Shown here: positions 12,201 through 24,250 of the stretch, piece by piece | Position numbering within the stretch: position 1 is the first letter of the stretch | How the letters are laid out: each line of letters opens with the position of its first letter | Source: Elysia chlorotica | Lineage: Eukaryota; Mollusca; Gastropoda; Plakobranchidae | Assembly: GCA_003991915.1 (NCBI GenBank) | Contig: RQTK01000169.1 | Coordinates: 281,563-345,562 of the forward strand | Direction of reading: 5' to 3' | Length of the DNA stretch: 64,000 nt | Notes under the pieces: generated by a model | Seen by the model: only the letters and a program-made list of their open reading frames with translations | What the model was told of the DNA's origin: nothing | Database searches by the model: none | Made by a program: the position numbers and the translations under genes

Positions 12201-12760
12201 TTTTCTCTCCCCCACCCCCCCCCCCCCTCCCCAAGATAAAAAACAAAAACAAAAAAAAAACTAGATAAATAACTAATCAAACAAAAACAATAACAAAAAC
12301 AACATTAATAAAATATTTTTTTTTCTAAATTTCGTCCACTGTAATTATTATGTTCATACCCGAATTCTATGAAAATGGGAGATCGTGTAGAAATCTTTCA
12401 ACTTTCTGAAATTCAATAAGCGCACAAAATTGTGGACACGAATATAACGATGCCACTAGGTACAGACTGAAGGAGCTTCAAAGTTTATTATTTTTCTTGA
12501 ATCCTTAGCTTGTGAAAGATTTGACTTTACAACTTGATATGTTTGAAACTGCACATGTGTTTAATTAACTTAAAGTCCGTGAAGGTGAAAGAGAGAGCCA
12601 CACACCATCTGAAAGAAATCTCCGGGGTTTTGTTTTTGGGGAAAAACTTCCTGTTTGGTGCAAGCCAGAGCAAAACTAGTTTCGCAACTTGAGCCGGTAA
12701 GTACAACGTCGCGGCAGCCTGAGACTCGTCGGAAACCTTGTTATTCTTACGACGAATAAA
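12195..12760. other. Intergenic, nothing recognised
   Basis: C run, A-rich stretch and unique AT-rich DNA between the assembly gap and the next SINE. Confidence 0.7.
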
Positions 12761-12960
12761 GTTGAGTTGGTTTAACGTCCAAAGTCAGCACTAAATAAGC
12801 TATATTGTGGACGGACCCCTAGACTGACGTCTGACAATTTTATGTGCTGCCAAACACGAGACAGGGCGGGGATACCATGACTCCTGTCTCAACCGGTCAC
12901 ATTAAATTGACATCGACCGCACCAGTAGGGGGCGAAATCGACAGGGCTCGAACGACGACG
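12761..12960 (-). mobile_element. tRNA-derived SINE, minus strand
   Basis: Reads GTTGAGTTGGTTTAACGTCC (reverse of the tail), then the reverse of the body through CATGACTCCTGTCTCAACCG, up to a remnant of the box B region (GGGCTCGAACGA). Most of the tRNA head is missing. Confidence 0.88.
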
Positions 12961-13640
12961 AGTATTACAATATCAAGCTACCTCGGTATTGTGCTTACCG
13001 CCCTTAGTTTACAAAGTTATAAAGAGTACAGAGCAATCCTTTTACCGGGTGGCGCCACCCCAAGCACGTGCACTAAATTACAAACATTTCCACATGTTTA
13101 ATAAAAGCGTGCTGTTGTGCGGTCTGATTAATCTCATAGATATAAAAAAAAATTCTTTGACTGTAAAGAAAAGTAAAGCATAATAATATAATTATATAAG
13201 AAACTCGCAAAATATAATCAAAGATTTTATACCCCCCTCCCCCCTCAGTCCCACCCCCATCCCCAGCATTTAAAGACTTCATGTTCCAATATTTTAGTTG
13301 ATGCTTTTTCATAACTTATATATGATACAGAAGTTGTTTGTTGGGTTGTTGTTGTTTTTTTAATAAAACATTGCCTCTCAGAATGATTTGCCATTTACCC
13401 CAAAAATGTGTTTCAAACCCTTTGTTCAAATATTATTTTATAAAATTAAAAAAAAAAAAAAAACAAAGTCAGCAAGACGTAGATCTATGTTTTGCATAAT
13501 TAAATCAAATGTATTTAGGGCTGCAGTTTTTGTAACTTATGATGCATTCCCCTTTTCATTGTAAAAATCACCTCAGGCAATGCCAAAATAATCCATTTCA
13601 GCATACTTTGGAAAATTACAAAATTTTAAAAAGGCATTTT

Positions 13641-13797
13641 TTGTTGCTTAACGTCCAGCGTCACCACTATACATATTGTGGTCGGGCTCCCAGACTGACG
13701 TCTGACAGACCTTTTACATGCTACCACACACAAGACAGGGCTGGGAGACCAAGACTTCTGTCTCATCCAGTCACATTAAACTGACACCGACCCAATA
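13641..13797 (-). mobile_element. tRNA-derived SINE, minus strand, diverged
   Basis: TTGTTGCTTAACGTCCAGCG, GACTGACGTCTGACAGACC, CACAAGACAGGGCTGGG and CACATTAAACTGACACCGAC are reverse complements of the family body. Confidence 0.85.
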
Positions 13798-13799
13798 CA

Positions 13800-14520
13800 A
13801 AAGACACAGACAATCTCTTCAGGTTTCAGCAAGAAGGTCGTAGATTGCATTTAGTGCAGTAAGTTGCAGACATTAACAAAAAAACTCACAAGAAAAAAAA
13901 TAATGAGCTCCTTACTGTAGTCAAATGTAATTTACTTTTCGCTAATTTGCAAATTCAGCATCCCTCTACACCAGAGAACTGATTTACATACATGTATAAT
14001 TTTAAGATCTTTTTCACTCATAAGTGTCATGAGCCTGAGTGAATTGGATATGTTGCTCTTTAACTAAACTGTATTATTGTATTATTACTAAAAGAGATAT
14101 CAAATAATGCTAGTTTCCTCAACATACATGGAACACATTTAGAAGCTATTAGGAAGGTAGGAGTAAAATTTAAGCAGGAGCATTTATATACTAGGAGAAG
14201 CAATGGAATTAAAACAGTTTTATTCTTATGCACACTAAGGCATCATTAATGTTGCTGAAACTGAGGCTTCCATTTCAAAAGTTCTGATTGATTGAAAAAT
14301 GATTTTGACTTGCAAATTTTCATATCCTATTAGAAGTAGAACCAGTTCAGGAGGGTAATGAGTAAAACAATGTTTTGCAACTGACTTGTTTCAATAAAAT
14401 TTATATTTCATTGCATTCATTTAATATTTTAACGAAGGATGTCATTTTACTGATATCACAAGATATCCATCTTCATGTAATATGCTTTGCAAACTGGTTT
14501 TACAAATTTTGGACACTAAT
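13800..14520. other. Intergenic, nothing recognised
   Basis: AT-rich DNA with no long frame, no SINE and no clear repeat. Confidence 0.7.
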
Positions 14521-14525
14521 TTTAG

Positions 14526-14826
<301 letters not shown>

Positions 14827-14844
14827 AGCTCTCATATCTAATCT

Positions 14845-15215
14845 TATCTAGGTTTAGATCTAGATGTTATCCATAATAAAAATTTAGGATCTGCAAAATC
14901 TAGATTCTAGATCTAGATCTAGATTTTTTATTAGTCTAGATTCAGGATCTAGATCTAGATCTAAATCAAATGTTATAATCTGTAATAAAGATTTGAAATC
15001 TGAAAATTCTATTGGCAATCTAATCTTAACCTATGTCTAGACTCTAGATTAGATTAAATCGCTCTAAATCTTTAATCTAATCTAGACCTAGATCTAGATC
15101 TAGATTTCTTCTTCTTAAATCGGGAACCAAATTCTACATCTAGATTCTAGGTAGAGTCTAGAATATAGCTAAAGATCTTTCTAGATCTAGAGCTAGAATC
15201 TAGATCTAGATCTCT
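14845..15215. repeat. AGATCT/TCTAGA-rich degenerate repeat
   Basis: Dense overlapping AGATCTAGATCT and TCTAGATTCTAG strings, self-complementary. Similar patches recur near 22790, 26175, 27740-27890 and inside the 46-48 kb repeat. Confidence 0.85.
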
Positions 15216-15532
15216 AAAGGACCAGAAATGTTTACATGCCAGTAGATCTATTATAATAGATCTAAATATCTACTCACAGATATAATCTAGGTATTAGTCT
15301 ACAAAGAGCTTCTTTGAAAAACTCACTGTATCGGCGAAACCGCTGGACCGAAACGGATCATTCATCCATCCAAAATGATAACAATAACGGACTCCGTTTC
15401 CAAGAATAATTTAGACTTCTAAATAAATTAACAACTTGCCTTTTTCTAATGCTTATATTTACAGCGATGAGGCACATGTTAATATAATGCCTTGAGAAAA
15501 TTTTAAACATGAAATAAGTAGAAAAAACTCAC

Positions 15533-15760
15533 CATAGTAGCATCAATGAAAAATTAGACTGGAGCGAATCAAATATCACTGCCCACCATCGAAGGTGATG
15601 GCCATCTTGAATGATTGAATCCGAGCATCCTTTCCTTCCGCACAGAAAATAATCTGCGCAGTCTGACCTGACGTCACGAGTAGACCCAACCTGACCTCCA
15701 TCCTGGGGTCAATGCCTTGTAGGAGGGCAGCCTCTGAGAGTTCCTTCGCTCCGAAATTTC
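15533..15760 (-). promoter_or_regulatory. Candidate promoter and first exon of a minus-strand gene
   Basis: Read on the minus strand, a CpG-containing stretch holds a full cAMP-response palindrome TGACGTCA (15669-15676). It then has a well-placed AUG with a nine-codon frame (15576-15605), and ends in ATG|GTGAGT, a strong donor whose last exonic base is 15533. This is how a 5' UTR first exon looks. No downstream coding exon on the minus strand could be recognised, so the gene, if any, is not identified. Confidence 0.3.
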
Positions 15761-16142
15761 TGTGCTCGCCCAGATTTCATGGGCCTTTCTTGTTGCCTGG
15801 TGTGAGCCGATCAATAACTGCATTGCCAGAAGATGCGAAAGCAAGGGAACATTATTGACTGACTGTCTTTGTGCTTCACTGCGGCAGCCTCGATGAGAGG
15901 GGGGTTCCGTTGTGTTACCGGCCCTAAAGATGGCATTCTTCGTGAAAAGAAGATGTATTGGGCTTGGCTACGCTGTAGGGCTGCTGTGCAGAAAATTAAT
16001 GGTACAATATTGACGGTATTGTTTTGATGATGGTGATGGTGGTGGTTATAAATTATGGTGTAAAAATGAAGACAGGGGTGTTGATAGTACCGATATTACA
16101 AGTGTGCTGTTAAAAATGTATTGGTGTTGGTATAATCGATCT

Positions 16143-16153
16143 TGATGATGATT

Positions 16154-16228
<75 letters not shown>

Positions 16229-16231
16229 TTG
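16143..16231. repeat. (GAT)n microsatellite
   Basis: About 28 near-perfect GAT units. Confidence 0.97.
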
Positions 16232-16554
16232 ATGATGATGATAGTGATAAATTTGATGGTGGTATTTGTGGTATGGGAAGTAACTGCAGTAATTTTTATG
16301 ACTATTACTTACTCACTATCAAACGTCGTTTGAAGAAATATGGCCTTCTGTGCCAGGAATATTCATCATTCTTGTATTTCCGTGTGGGTGTATCTCTATG
16401 CTATTTTGTTTTTGGCCCCATTTATTTATGCTGCCCATGTCCTACTTAAGGACGCCCTCTACTCCTCGAGGTTCCCCTGTATGACATATTTCATTTGCAT
16501 GCATTTACATAGTAGACTACAAACGTACTCGTTTTTGTGATTTCTCTTGGTTTA

Positions 16555-16753
<199 letters not shown>

Positions 16754-16756
16754 ACT

Positions 16757-16910
16757 GCGAAAAATTAACGACTCTCCATTTATGTTGCAAAATAAGTCCA
16801 AAAACAAGCATCAGTAGGAAACCGTGTACCCGGAACCGTACGGTACCTTTGGGTAGCAATTGGTACACTGGGCTTTCTCTCTATCTTTATTCAAACATTG
16901 CCATCTATTT
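16757..16910 (+). repeat. Dispersed repeat starting at a TC tract
   Basis: AAATTAACGACTCTCC, AACAAGCATC, GTAGGAAACCGTGTAC and CCGTACGGTAC follow directly after the CT microsatellite, mirroring the copy at 11660-12001 in the opposite orientation. Confidence 0.85.
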
Positions 16911-17040
16911 TCATCACATGTTGAAACTAATAAAAATCATTGATATAATATTATGTATGCATATACGAGTCCTTTGTTGTATGATGGAGTTTTTGTTGGT
17001 CACCCATCCTGATAAAATGAATTGTTATTTTTGGGCATTG

Positions 17041-17071
17041 TATATGTGTATGTATGTGTGTGTGTGTGTGT

Positions 17072-17105
<34 letters not shown>

Positions 17106-17116
17106 TTGTTTGTCTG

Positions 17117-17155
<39 letters not shown>

Positions 17156-17190
17156 CTATCTCTCTCAATCTATATATCTATCTATCTATC
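17041..17190. repeat. Compound TG / TC / TATC microsatellite
   Basis: TG units, then TC units, then TATC units in sequence. Confidence 0.95.
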
Positions 17191-17224
17191 CCTTTCTATC
17201 TAATTTAAGAACAGCGCTGTAGTA

Positions 17225-17284
17225 AGCTTACAACTCGTCTTCAATAAGACCTCTTATTCCCAATCTTAAGACGAGTCGTAAGCT
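17225..17284. repeat. Imperfect palindrome (possible MITE end)
   Basis: Arms 17225-17241 and 17268-17284 (AGCTTACAACTCGTCTT versus AAGACGAGTCGTAAGCT) pair with one mismatch. A related half occurs at 22077-22120 (AGCTTACAACTTGTC). Confidence 0.75.
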
Positions 17285-17440
17285 ACCGCGAAGTAGTGCA
17301 TAGGACCCTTAGCGCTAAGTATGTGGAAATGTAGTAGGTGAGCCAAACTTAGCTCGAGGCATGCACGTGAGAGACTGGAGATCCAGAGCTGAGTCGTCAC
17401 GCTTGGCAGAGCATGCTAGAATTTGGCCAGTGCTCGCAAA

Positions 17441-17740
17441 ACCTATCTATCGTAAACGGAGATAGCAAGACAGTAGATTTACAGATTATGTTAAAATTTA
17501 ACTCTACAAGCTCTGGTAAGCTTATTTGCAAATGTACCTCGAAGTATCATTTATAAGACTAATGAAACTTAATTTTGTTATAAATTTTGTAATTAAATGT
17601 ACAAATACATCTATCTATCGTAAACTGAGATAGTAAGAAAGCTCCAGATAGTAGAGAAATCTACAGATCTGCTATAATTTAACTTTACAAGCTCTAGTAG
17701 AAGTAAATAAAAATGTGTAACATAATTTTGTTATAAATAT
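17441..17740. repeat. Imperfect tandem duplication, about 170-bp unit
   Basis: CTATCTATCGTAAAC(G/T)GAGATAG, TTTAACT(C/T)TACAAGCTCT and AATTTTGTTATAAAT occur twice in the same order, starting near 17441 and 17611. Confidence 0.8.
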
Positions 17741-17744
17741 AATA

Positions 17745-18912
17745 TTTAAAAACAAATTTGTTCCAATATTATATGAGAGGTGTAGTTATTTATAGAATAC
17801 CTACTGCGGTATTTTAAAGTGTCATTGTTTTAGATTTGGGTTCCATGCCCTTTGACTTGAGATGTGAAAATATTTCGATTTCTTAGAATTAAAAAAATAA
17901 CATACGCTATTCGCATGGAGTGAACATTGCGTAATCAAATCGTACATTCTCGTTATAAATTAGCCACGCTTGTTGTCAATGTTACAAATAGTCTCCCCGC
18001 CCCCATCCCCACTCCCCAACAAATTAAAACGTTGACTTCACGGAGTTGGTGTAACTTGATAACATCTGATGAAGACCACGTTGGTTGGCTGCAAATGGGT
18101 TCAGAAAGAAGATAATAATTGAGAATATGGATAAAATTATGTACAGGTACTTTTAAATAAATGTATGTAGAAATATAAAGAAAGTGAGAGTAACGGGCAA
18201 AAGAGACAGAGAGAAAAAATATGCCTGTCGGTCTATATGTCTGTCTATCTGTCGGTTCAACTGTCTGACTATCTGTTGGTCTATATTTAGGTCTATCTTT
18301 CGGTCTAAATAAATGTCTATTGGTAGATCTAATTGTTTGTATCTTTTTCTCCACGTTTCTTTGACTGCCTGTGGATCTATTTATCTGTCATACCCTCTTT
18401 CCTCCTTTCTCTCTATCTCTCTCCCTCACTTCATCCCTGTTTTCTCTTTAATTTTCTTCTCCATTAGGTCTAAAAAGCATTCAATTTCAATCCCTTTCTA
18501 CCAATATCTATGTATCTTTTTTTCAATCCCTCAACACCGACACATACACTCACACGCGTTAACACTCGATTTAACTTCCCCTTCAACATTGAATTTCAAT
18601 CTACTCTGATTGCCTACCTGCATCTACTACATTGAACTTTTATCTCTTCCCCTCTCACTCTTCATTTCCAAAGTTTATTTCATTAATTATCCCTATGACC
18701 TGTACTATTTCCTTATTTCCATATTTCCTTCAACGTTTTTCTCTAAAGTTAGAATTTATGTTTTCGACCTGTATACTGTCTATAACTTTCTCTCTAGCTG
18801 TAAGTTTTAACCCTATCATCCTTCAATTCACCTCTTTCTCCGTGTCTAACGCTTATCCCCTAGTTTATCTCCTCTAGTACCTTTACGACCTCACAGTTTC
18901 CTTTTTATTCAT
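17745..18912. other. Intergenic, pyrimidine-rich
   Basis: It contains a degenerate TCTG/GTCTATC stretch (18225-18330) and then pyrimidine-rich DNA. The long frames here come from the composition bias. Confidence 0.7.
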
Positions 18913-18988
18913 TTGTTTCTCTGTCTGTCCGTCTGTCAGTCTCGGTCTCTGTCTGTCTTTCTGTGTGTCAGTGTGTGTGTATGCCAGG

Positions 18989-19020
<32 letters not shown>

Positions 19021-19042
19021 TTCTGTGTGTCAGTGTGTGCTG

Positions 19043-19116
<74 letters not shown>

Positions 19117-19215
19117 CCTCTTTTTCTCTCTCTTTCATCTTATTCCCTCTCTCTCTCTATGTTTCTCTCTCTCTCTCTCTCTCTCCCTCTCTCTCTCTCT
19201 CCCTCTCTTTCAATC
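18913..19215. repeat. Compound TCTG / TC microsatellite
   Basis: Long CT runs separated by two similar TCTGTCTTTCTGTGTGTCAG units (near 18952 and 19013). Confidence 0.95.
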
Positions 19216-19261
19216 CACCTCACTACCTCTCCTCTATATTGTACGTACATAAGTATTTTCA

Positions 19262-20097
19262 CGTTAAACCTCTTCGCTCTGCAACGCTAAAATTAGTAAA
19301 AACTGGCCAAAAAACTGTTTTCCTGCAGCCAGGCCCAGGTCCGACTGAGCGTGAAGTAATCACGATAAGGCATGCCCGGCGAGAGCTGACCCATCTCCCG
19401 TGGTCACGCTCTGTGGGGCGCGAGTGGTTTAATTAACTGGTCTCAGGTAACTCACATGATAAGATGGCCTCTTAAAAGCTTTGCCAGGGTCTTCTAGATT
19501 ATAAACGTAGGGAATAGTGAGTCTGTGTGTTAGTGAGTATGTACGTCTGTCGGTCTGAGAGACTGTAAATATCTGAGTCTGTGAGTCTGTGAGTATTTGA
19601 GTCTGTGAGTCTGAGTGTGAGTCTGTAAATATGTGAGTCTGTGAGTCTGTGAGTCTATGAGTCTATGAGTCTGAGTCTATGAGTCTATGAGTCTATGAGT
19701 CTGTGAGTCTATGAGTCTATGAGTCTATGAGTCTGTGAGTCTATGAGTCTATGAGTCTATGAGTCTATGAGTCTATGAGTCTGTGAGTCTATGAGTCTAT
19801 GAGTCTATGAGTCTGTGAGTCTATGAGTATTTCCCGTTAAACCTCTTCGCTCTGCAACGCTAAAATTAGTAAAAACTGGCCAAAAAACTGTTTTCCTGCA
19901 GCCAGGCCCAGGTCCGACTGAGCGTGAAGTAATCACGATAAGGCATGCCCGGCGAGAGCTGACCCATCTCCCGTGGTCACGCTCTGTGGGGCGCCAGCGG
20001 TTTAGCTGGTCTCAGGTAACTCACATGATAAGATGGCTTGTGAACAGCTTTACCAAGGCCTTATAGATTATAGAAGTAGGGAATAGTGAGTCTGTGA
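19262..20097. repeat. Duplicated 265-bp element (19262-19528 and 19835-20097) flanking minisatellite
   Basis: Both copies start CGTTAAACCTCTTCGCTCTG and end at GGGAATAGTGAGTCTGTG. The first about 180 bases are practically identical and the rest is diverged. They are GC-richer than the surroundings. No family recognised. The spacer between them is the 8-bp minisatellite. Confidence 0.93.
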
Positions 20098-21010
20098 GTC
20101 TACGTGCGTCTGTCAGTCTGAGAGTTTGTATATAATTATCTGAGTCTGTGAGTCTGTGCGTCTGTGAATATTTGAGTCTGTGAGTTTGTAAGTCTATCCG
20201 TCTGTAAATATGTGAGTCTGTGAGTCTGTGAGTCTGTGTGGCGTTGAGTCTGTCAGTTTGTGAGTCTATGGGTATATAAGTCTGTAAGTCTGTGAATCTG
20301 TGAGTCTATGAGTGTGTGGGTCTATGAGTGTGTAAGTCTGTGTGTCTGTGAATCTGTTAGTCTATGAGTCTGTGTGTCTGTGAGTCTGTGAGTCTGTGAG
20401 ACTATCAGTCAGTGAGTTTCTAAGTTGGTGAATCTGTGGGTCTATAGGTCCAAGAGGATGTGAGTCTAAGAGACTTTTAGCCAGTGAGTCGTGAATCTAT
20501 GAGTCCGAGAGTCTGAGAGTCTATGGATATATAAGTCTGTGAGTCTGTGAGTCTATGAGTCTGTGAGTCTATGAGTCTATGAGTCTATGAGTCTTTGAGT
20601 CTATGAGTCTATGAGACTTTTAGCCAGTGAGTCGTGAATCTATGGGTCCGAGAGTATGAGAGTCTATGGATATATAAGTCTGTGAGTCTATGAGTCTATG
20701 AGTCTATGAGTCTATGAGTCTATGAGTCTATGAGACTTTTAGTCAGTGAGTCGTGAATCTATGTGTCTATGAGTATGTAAGACTATCATTCTATGAGTTT
20801 CTAAGTCGGTGAATCTATGGGTCTATGAGTCCGTGAGTCTATGAGTCTATGAGAATTTTAGCCAGTGAGTCGTGAATCTATGGGTCTATGAGTCCGTGAG
20901 TCTATGAGTCTATGAGACTTTTAGCCAGTGAGTCGTGAATCTATGGGTCTATGAGTCCGTGAATCTATGAGTCCGAGAGTCTGAGAGTCTATGAGTGTAT
21001 GAGTATGTGA
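19519..21010. repeat. 8-bp minisatellite (GAGTCTRT)n with higher-order units
   Basis: GAGTCTAT and GAGTCTGT alternate over about 1.5 kb, interrupted by the second copy of the 265-bp element. In the right half a longer motif starting GACTTTTAGCCAGTGAGTCG recurs five times (near 20472, 20614, 20733, 20853, 20915). Confidence 0.95.
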
Positions 21011-21362
21011 TACTCTGATTCCGTGTCGAGTAGTCCGACATCAGGTCCGCCCCAACAGGGGTCGCACAGTCCCTCAGCTCAGATTAACGAGCAAAGGACG
21101 AGGCCCAGTATTGATTTGCTATGCAGGGAGGATTGAGAGATGAATAAAGAAGGGGTGTAAATAGAGGGAGGGAAGGAGAGGTGATGTATTAAGGAAATAT
21201 TATGAGATGATGGCGAGGCAGGGTGAACGTATTGGAAATAAGAAAGACGGTTTGAATGGAGTGGAAAGAGAAAGAGAAAGAGATTTAGAGAGAATGAGAA
21301 CGAGTAAGTGTATGTATGTTTTCAAGAGAAAAAGAGTGAGATGGGTCGAAAGAGAGAGAGTA

Positions 21363-21393
<31 letters not shown>

Positions 21394-21590
21394 GAGAGAA
21401 AGAGAGAAATAGAGAAAGAGGTATAGGCACATGGGCAGGTGATACGAGAGAATGGGAAAGACAGAGACTGAATGTAATAAATGGAGAGATTTAAAAAGGT
21501 AGAGATAGTGTGTGTGAAAAATAGTGAAAGGAGAAGAATGATAGATGAAGGGGAAGGGAACGATATTTAGACAAACAAACAAGGAAATGG

Positions 21591-21729
21591 TTATATAGGT
21601 ACAGGTTAATAAGTATGGTCCAAATAAACTAACATTGACGACATTATGCCATTGTTATCTCTATGAATTCCACTGTTGTCGTCAATGTTAGTTTATTTGG
21701 ACCATACTTATTAACCTGTACCTATATAA
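21591..21729. repeat. Perfect 53-bp inverted repeat with 33-base loop
   Basis: Arms 21591-21643 and 21677-21729 are exact reverse complements (left arm starts TTATATAGGTACAGGTTAAT). No target-site duplication is evident. It could be a small foldback element or a recent snap-back duplication. Confidence 0.95.
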
Positions 21730-21766
21730 ATTATTTAGGTGCCTCTTCATCACAAAAAAGCAAAGT

Positions 21767-21905
21767 CTAGAGGTACCTTGATCATAATGTGATTCAATCG
21801 CTCTCCCTTTCAACAATTATCAAGGTTGATACAGAGACACCTAGATCATAATGGCATTCAATCGCTCGTCGCTCCCCCTTTAAACGATTATCAGGGTCAA
21901 TATAG
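21767..21905. repeat. Imperfect tandem repeat, about 70-bp unit
   Basis: GATCATAATG(T/G)(G/C)ATTCAATCGCTC occurs twice in order with ATTATCA(A/G)GGT, next to the hairpin. Confidence 0.8.
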
Positions 21906-22958
21906 TGCGTAGCAAAAAACTCTCCAAACATTCACACACACACACACACTCACGCACACACACACATAGAGAAACTGCAGCGATAATCAGAGATCAACAT
22001 CCTGGGAACCATGCACTGTCACCTTTGGTGTTATGTCAAAGCGCCGGCTTGTAAGTACAACTACAAGGTTGCGGTGAGCTTACAACTTGTCCTAAGATAT
22101 CCTATTCCCGTTCTTAAGGGGGAAAAAAGATAAGACAGTCCTTTCTTGGTCCCGTAGGTGGAATTTTTTTAAAAGGACGTGCCTAAGAAGTTTTTACAAT
22201 TTAAACTAAAACAGGAATACCAAAAACAGAAGTTGCACATGTATACTTTTAAAAATAATTACTACAAAGATATAGAATTATTATTTAGAAGTTTTCATAA
22301 TAATGTATACCACCGTTAGAAATAGAGATACGTAATCTAAAACATAATATAAATTCAAATCAACATAAAACTAGGTATAAGCATGATTTTAAGGTGTAGC
22401 CTAGATAGAAATGGTACAATATGAACCAAAACTGTATATCTATTCATTTCACACGCGTTATAAATTACTGCGTTGTTGCAGGCCCTACGCATGTACAGCG
22501 TTAAAAAAAAAAAGATTGGGGGGGGGGTGGAGGGTGTCGTTTTAGCATCTTCAACTCTCGGCTGTCGCGCACCCTGGTGTTGAGGATAACGACCATATGG
22601 CGTTGACTTGATAAAATGGGCCCCTGTCAATTTGCTGAATATAATTTACAATGACTGGGACACACTATCTTGTCCACATAGAAATGGTAAATGCTAGAGA
22701 TCCTTCATAGAAACGTAACAACTAAAACACCCTGTCTGAAGGTTGAAAATACATGTAGGGCCTACAACTAAAAAAAGTCTAGATTTAAATCAATACTTGA
22801 CAACCTATCTAGATCTATAATGGACTTAAAATAAAGCCAAAGCTTAGAAGAATGATGTTTATCGACCCATACAGGCACCTTATTAAGTATACATTAATTA
22901 GACGTTTTTGAAGCCCAAGTCTGGAGATTCGGGCCGAAGATATTTTTCTTCTCTCTCT

Positions 22959-23016
<58 letters not shown>

Positions 23017-23574
23017 GTGCCTCTCTGTCTCTCACCCTCTCTTCTTTATATTTGCCCATCTTGGTGTTTCTCTATCTATATGGTTCTTTTCCAAAAACCG
23101 ATTCATTTAAAAAATAACCAACATAATTAATTCCTTCAAAAGTCAATGAGGGGGGAGGGAAAGGGGCCAGTCTGATTTGCTAACTAAAGAATACCCCGGA
23201 AAATAATAATTCAACCTTTTCTTCCTTTAGGAATGGTGCAGGTGCGTTCTTAAAATAAAAATTTGATGAAAAAAAAAAAAAGACTGACGTCAGTTCTTCA
23301 CTTTGAACAAGAAATGATTTCCTGCACCTGCAGTATTTACATGTAGGCTATTCTGCAGTTTCAATAATACGAGCCTTTAGGAAAAAAAAACCCGAGTAAC
23401 GTCTTGCGCTCAGTCCATCTTCTGAAGTTTTCCACACAGAAGAAGTAAATAGAGAGGATTTCTGAGCGCATATAATTATAATATTATAGTAACCGCGGTT
23501 CTCATAGAGGGACATAGGCTTTTGCCCATCGATCGTCGTTTCTATCTTTCTTTGTTTAATATTTTTTTTTTTTC
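21905..23574. other. Intergenic with one dispersed repeat
   Basis: 22358-22440 matches 24597-24680 (shared TATAAGCATGATTTTAAGGT). Otherwise no gene seen. Confidence 0.6.
22950..23040. repeat. (TC)n microsatellite
   Basis: CT run with CCCTCT interruptions. Confidence 0.95.
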
Positions 23575-23820
23575 GGTGGGCCCGATGGCCCTGTGGGGGG
23601 ACATCAGTTTCCGACGCAAAAGGTCGGAGTTCGAGGCCTGGCGATTGCGCCCCCTACTGTTTGTGTCCGTGTCAGTATAATGTGATCGGCTGAGACAGTA
23701 GTCATGGAATCCCCGCCCTGTCTCGTGTGTGGCAGCACATACAATTGTCAGACGTCAGTCTTGGGGTACGTCCACAATATAGCCTATACAGTGCTGATGT
23801 TGACGTCAAACCAACTCAAC
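23575..23820 (+). mobile_element. Full-length tRNA-derived SINE
   Basis: The head GGTGGGCCCGATGGCCCTGT and degenerate box B GGAGTTCGAGGCC are followed by the whole body and a CAACTCAAC tail. Together with the copy at 29241 it defines the family consensus: a head of about 75 nt, a body of about 170 nt and a CAACT-repeat tail. Confidence 0.92.
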
Positions 23821-24134
23821 AACATCTTTTTTTTTTACATGTATAAATAAAATGTACTACATGTATAAGTTTTACATGTCCAATTAATGTACTTTTTGTA
23901 AATTTTTTGTTTTGTTTTAACTCATTAACAAGTCAATTTTAACGGTGTATTGATTTTATGTTATATTTATGCTTGGAGGAGATATAAAATACTTTATGAG
24001 GTGGCTAGACACAACTCAAAAATACTTATTAAAAACTGTTGTTTTCTAGGTCTCGGTGAACAAAAATGGTGGCTTTTTTGTTTTTTGTGAACATGATACG
24101 TTATGCACAAAATATATCGATACATGTGCTAACA

Positions 24135-24135
<1 letters not shown>

Positions 24136-24210
<75 letters not shown>

Positions 24211-24250
24211 AGAGAGAGTATGTGAGTATGTGTGTGTGTGTGTGTGTGTG
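24136..24250. repeat. (GA)n then (TG)n microsatellite
   Basis: GA run 24136-24206, then a TG run 24227-24250. Confidence 0.96.

Noticed and set aside
11918..12280. Frames running across the N gap
   Set aside because: They contain undefined residues and GA/TC repeats; no evidence of coding.
19519..21010. CRISPR-like array
   Set aside because: Unit is 8 bp with no unique spacers, in a eukaryotic context; it is a minisatellite.
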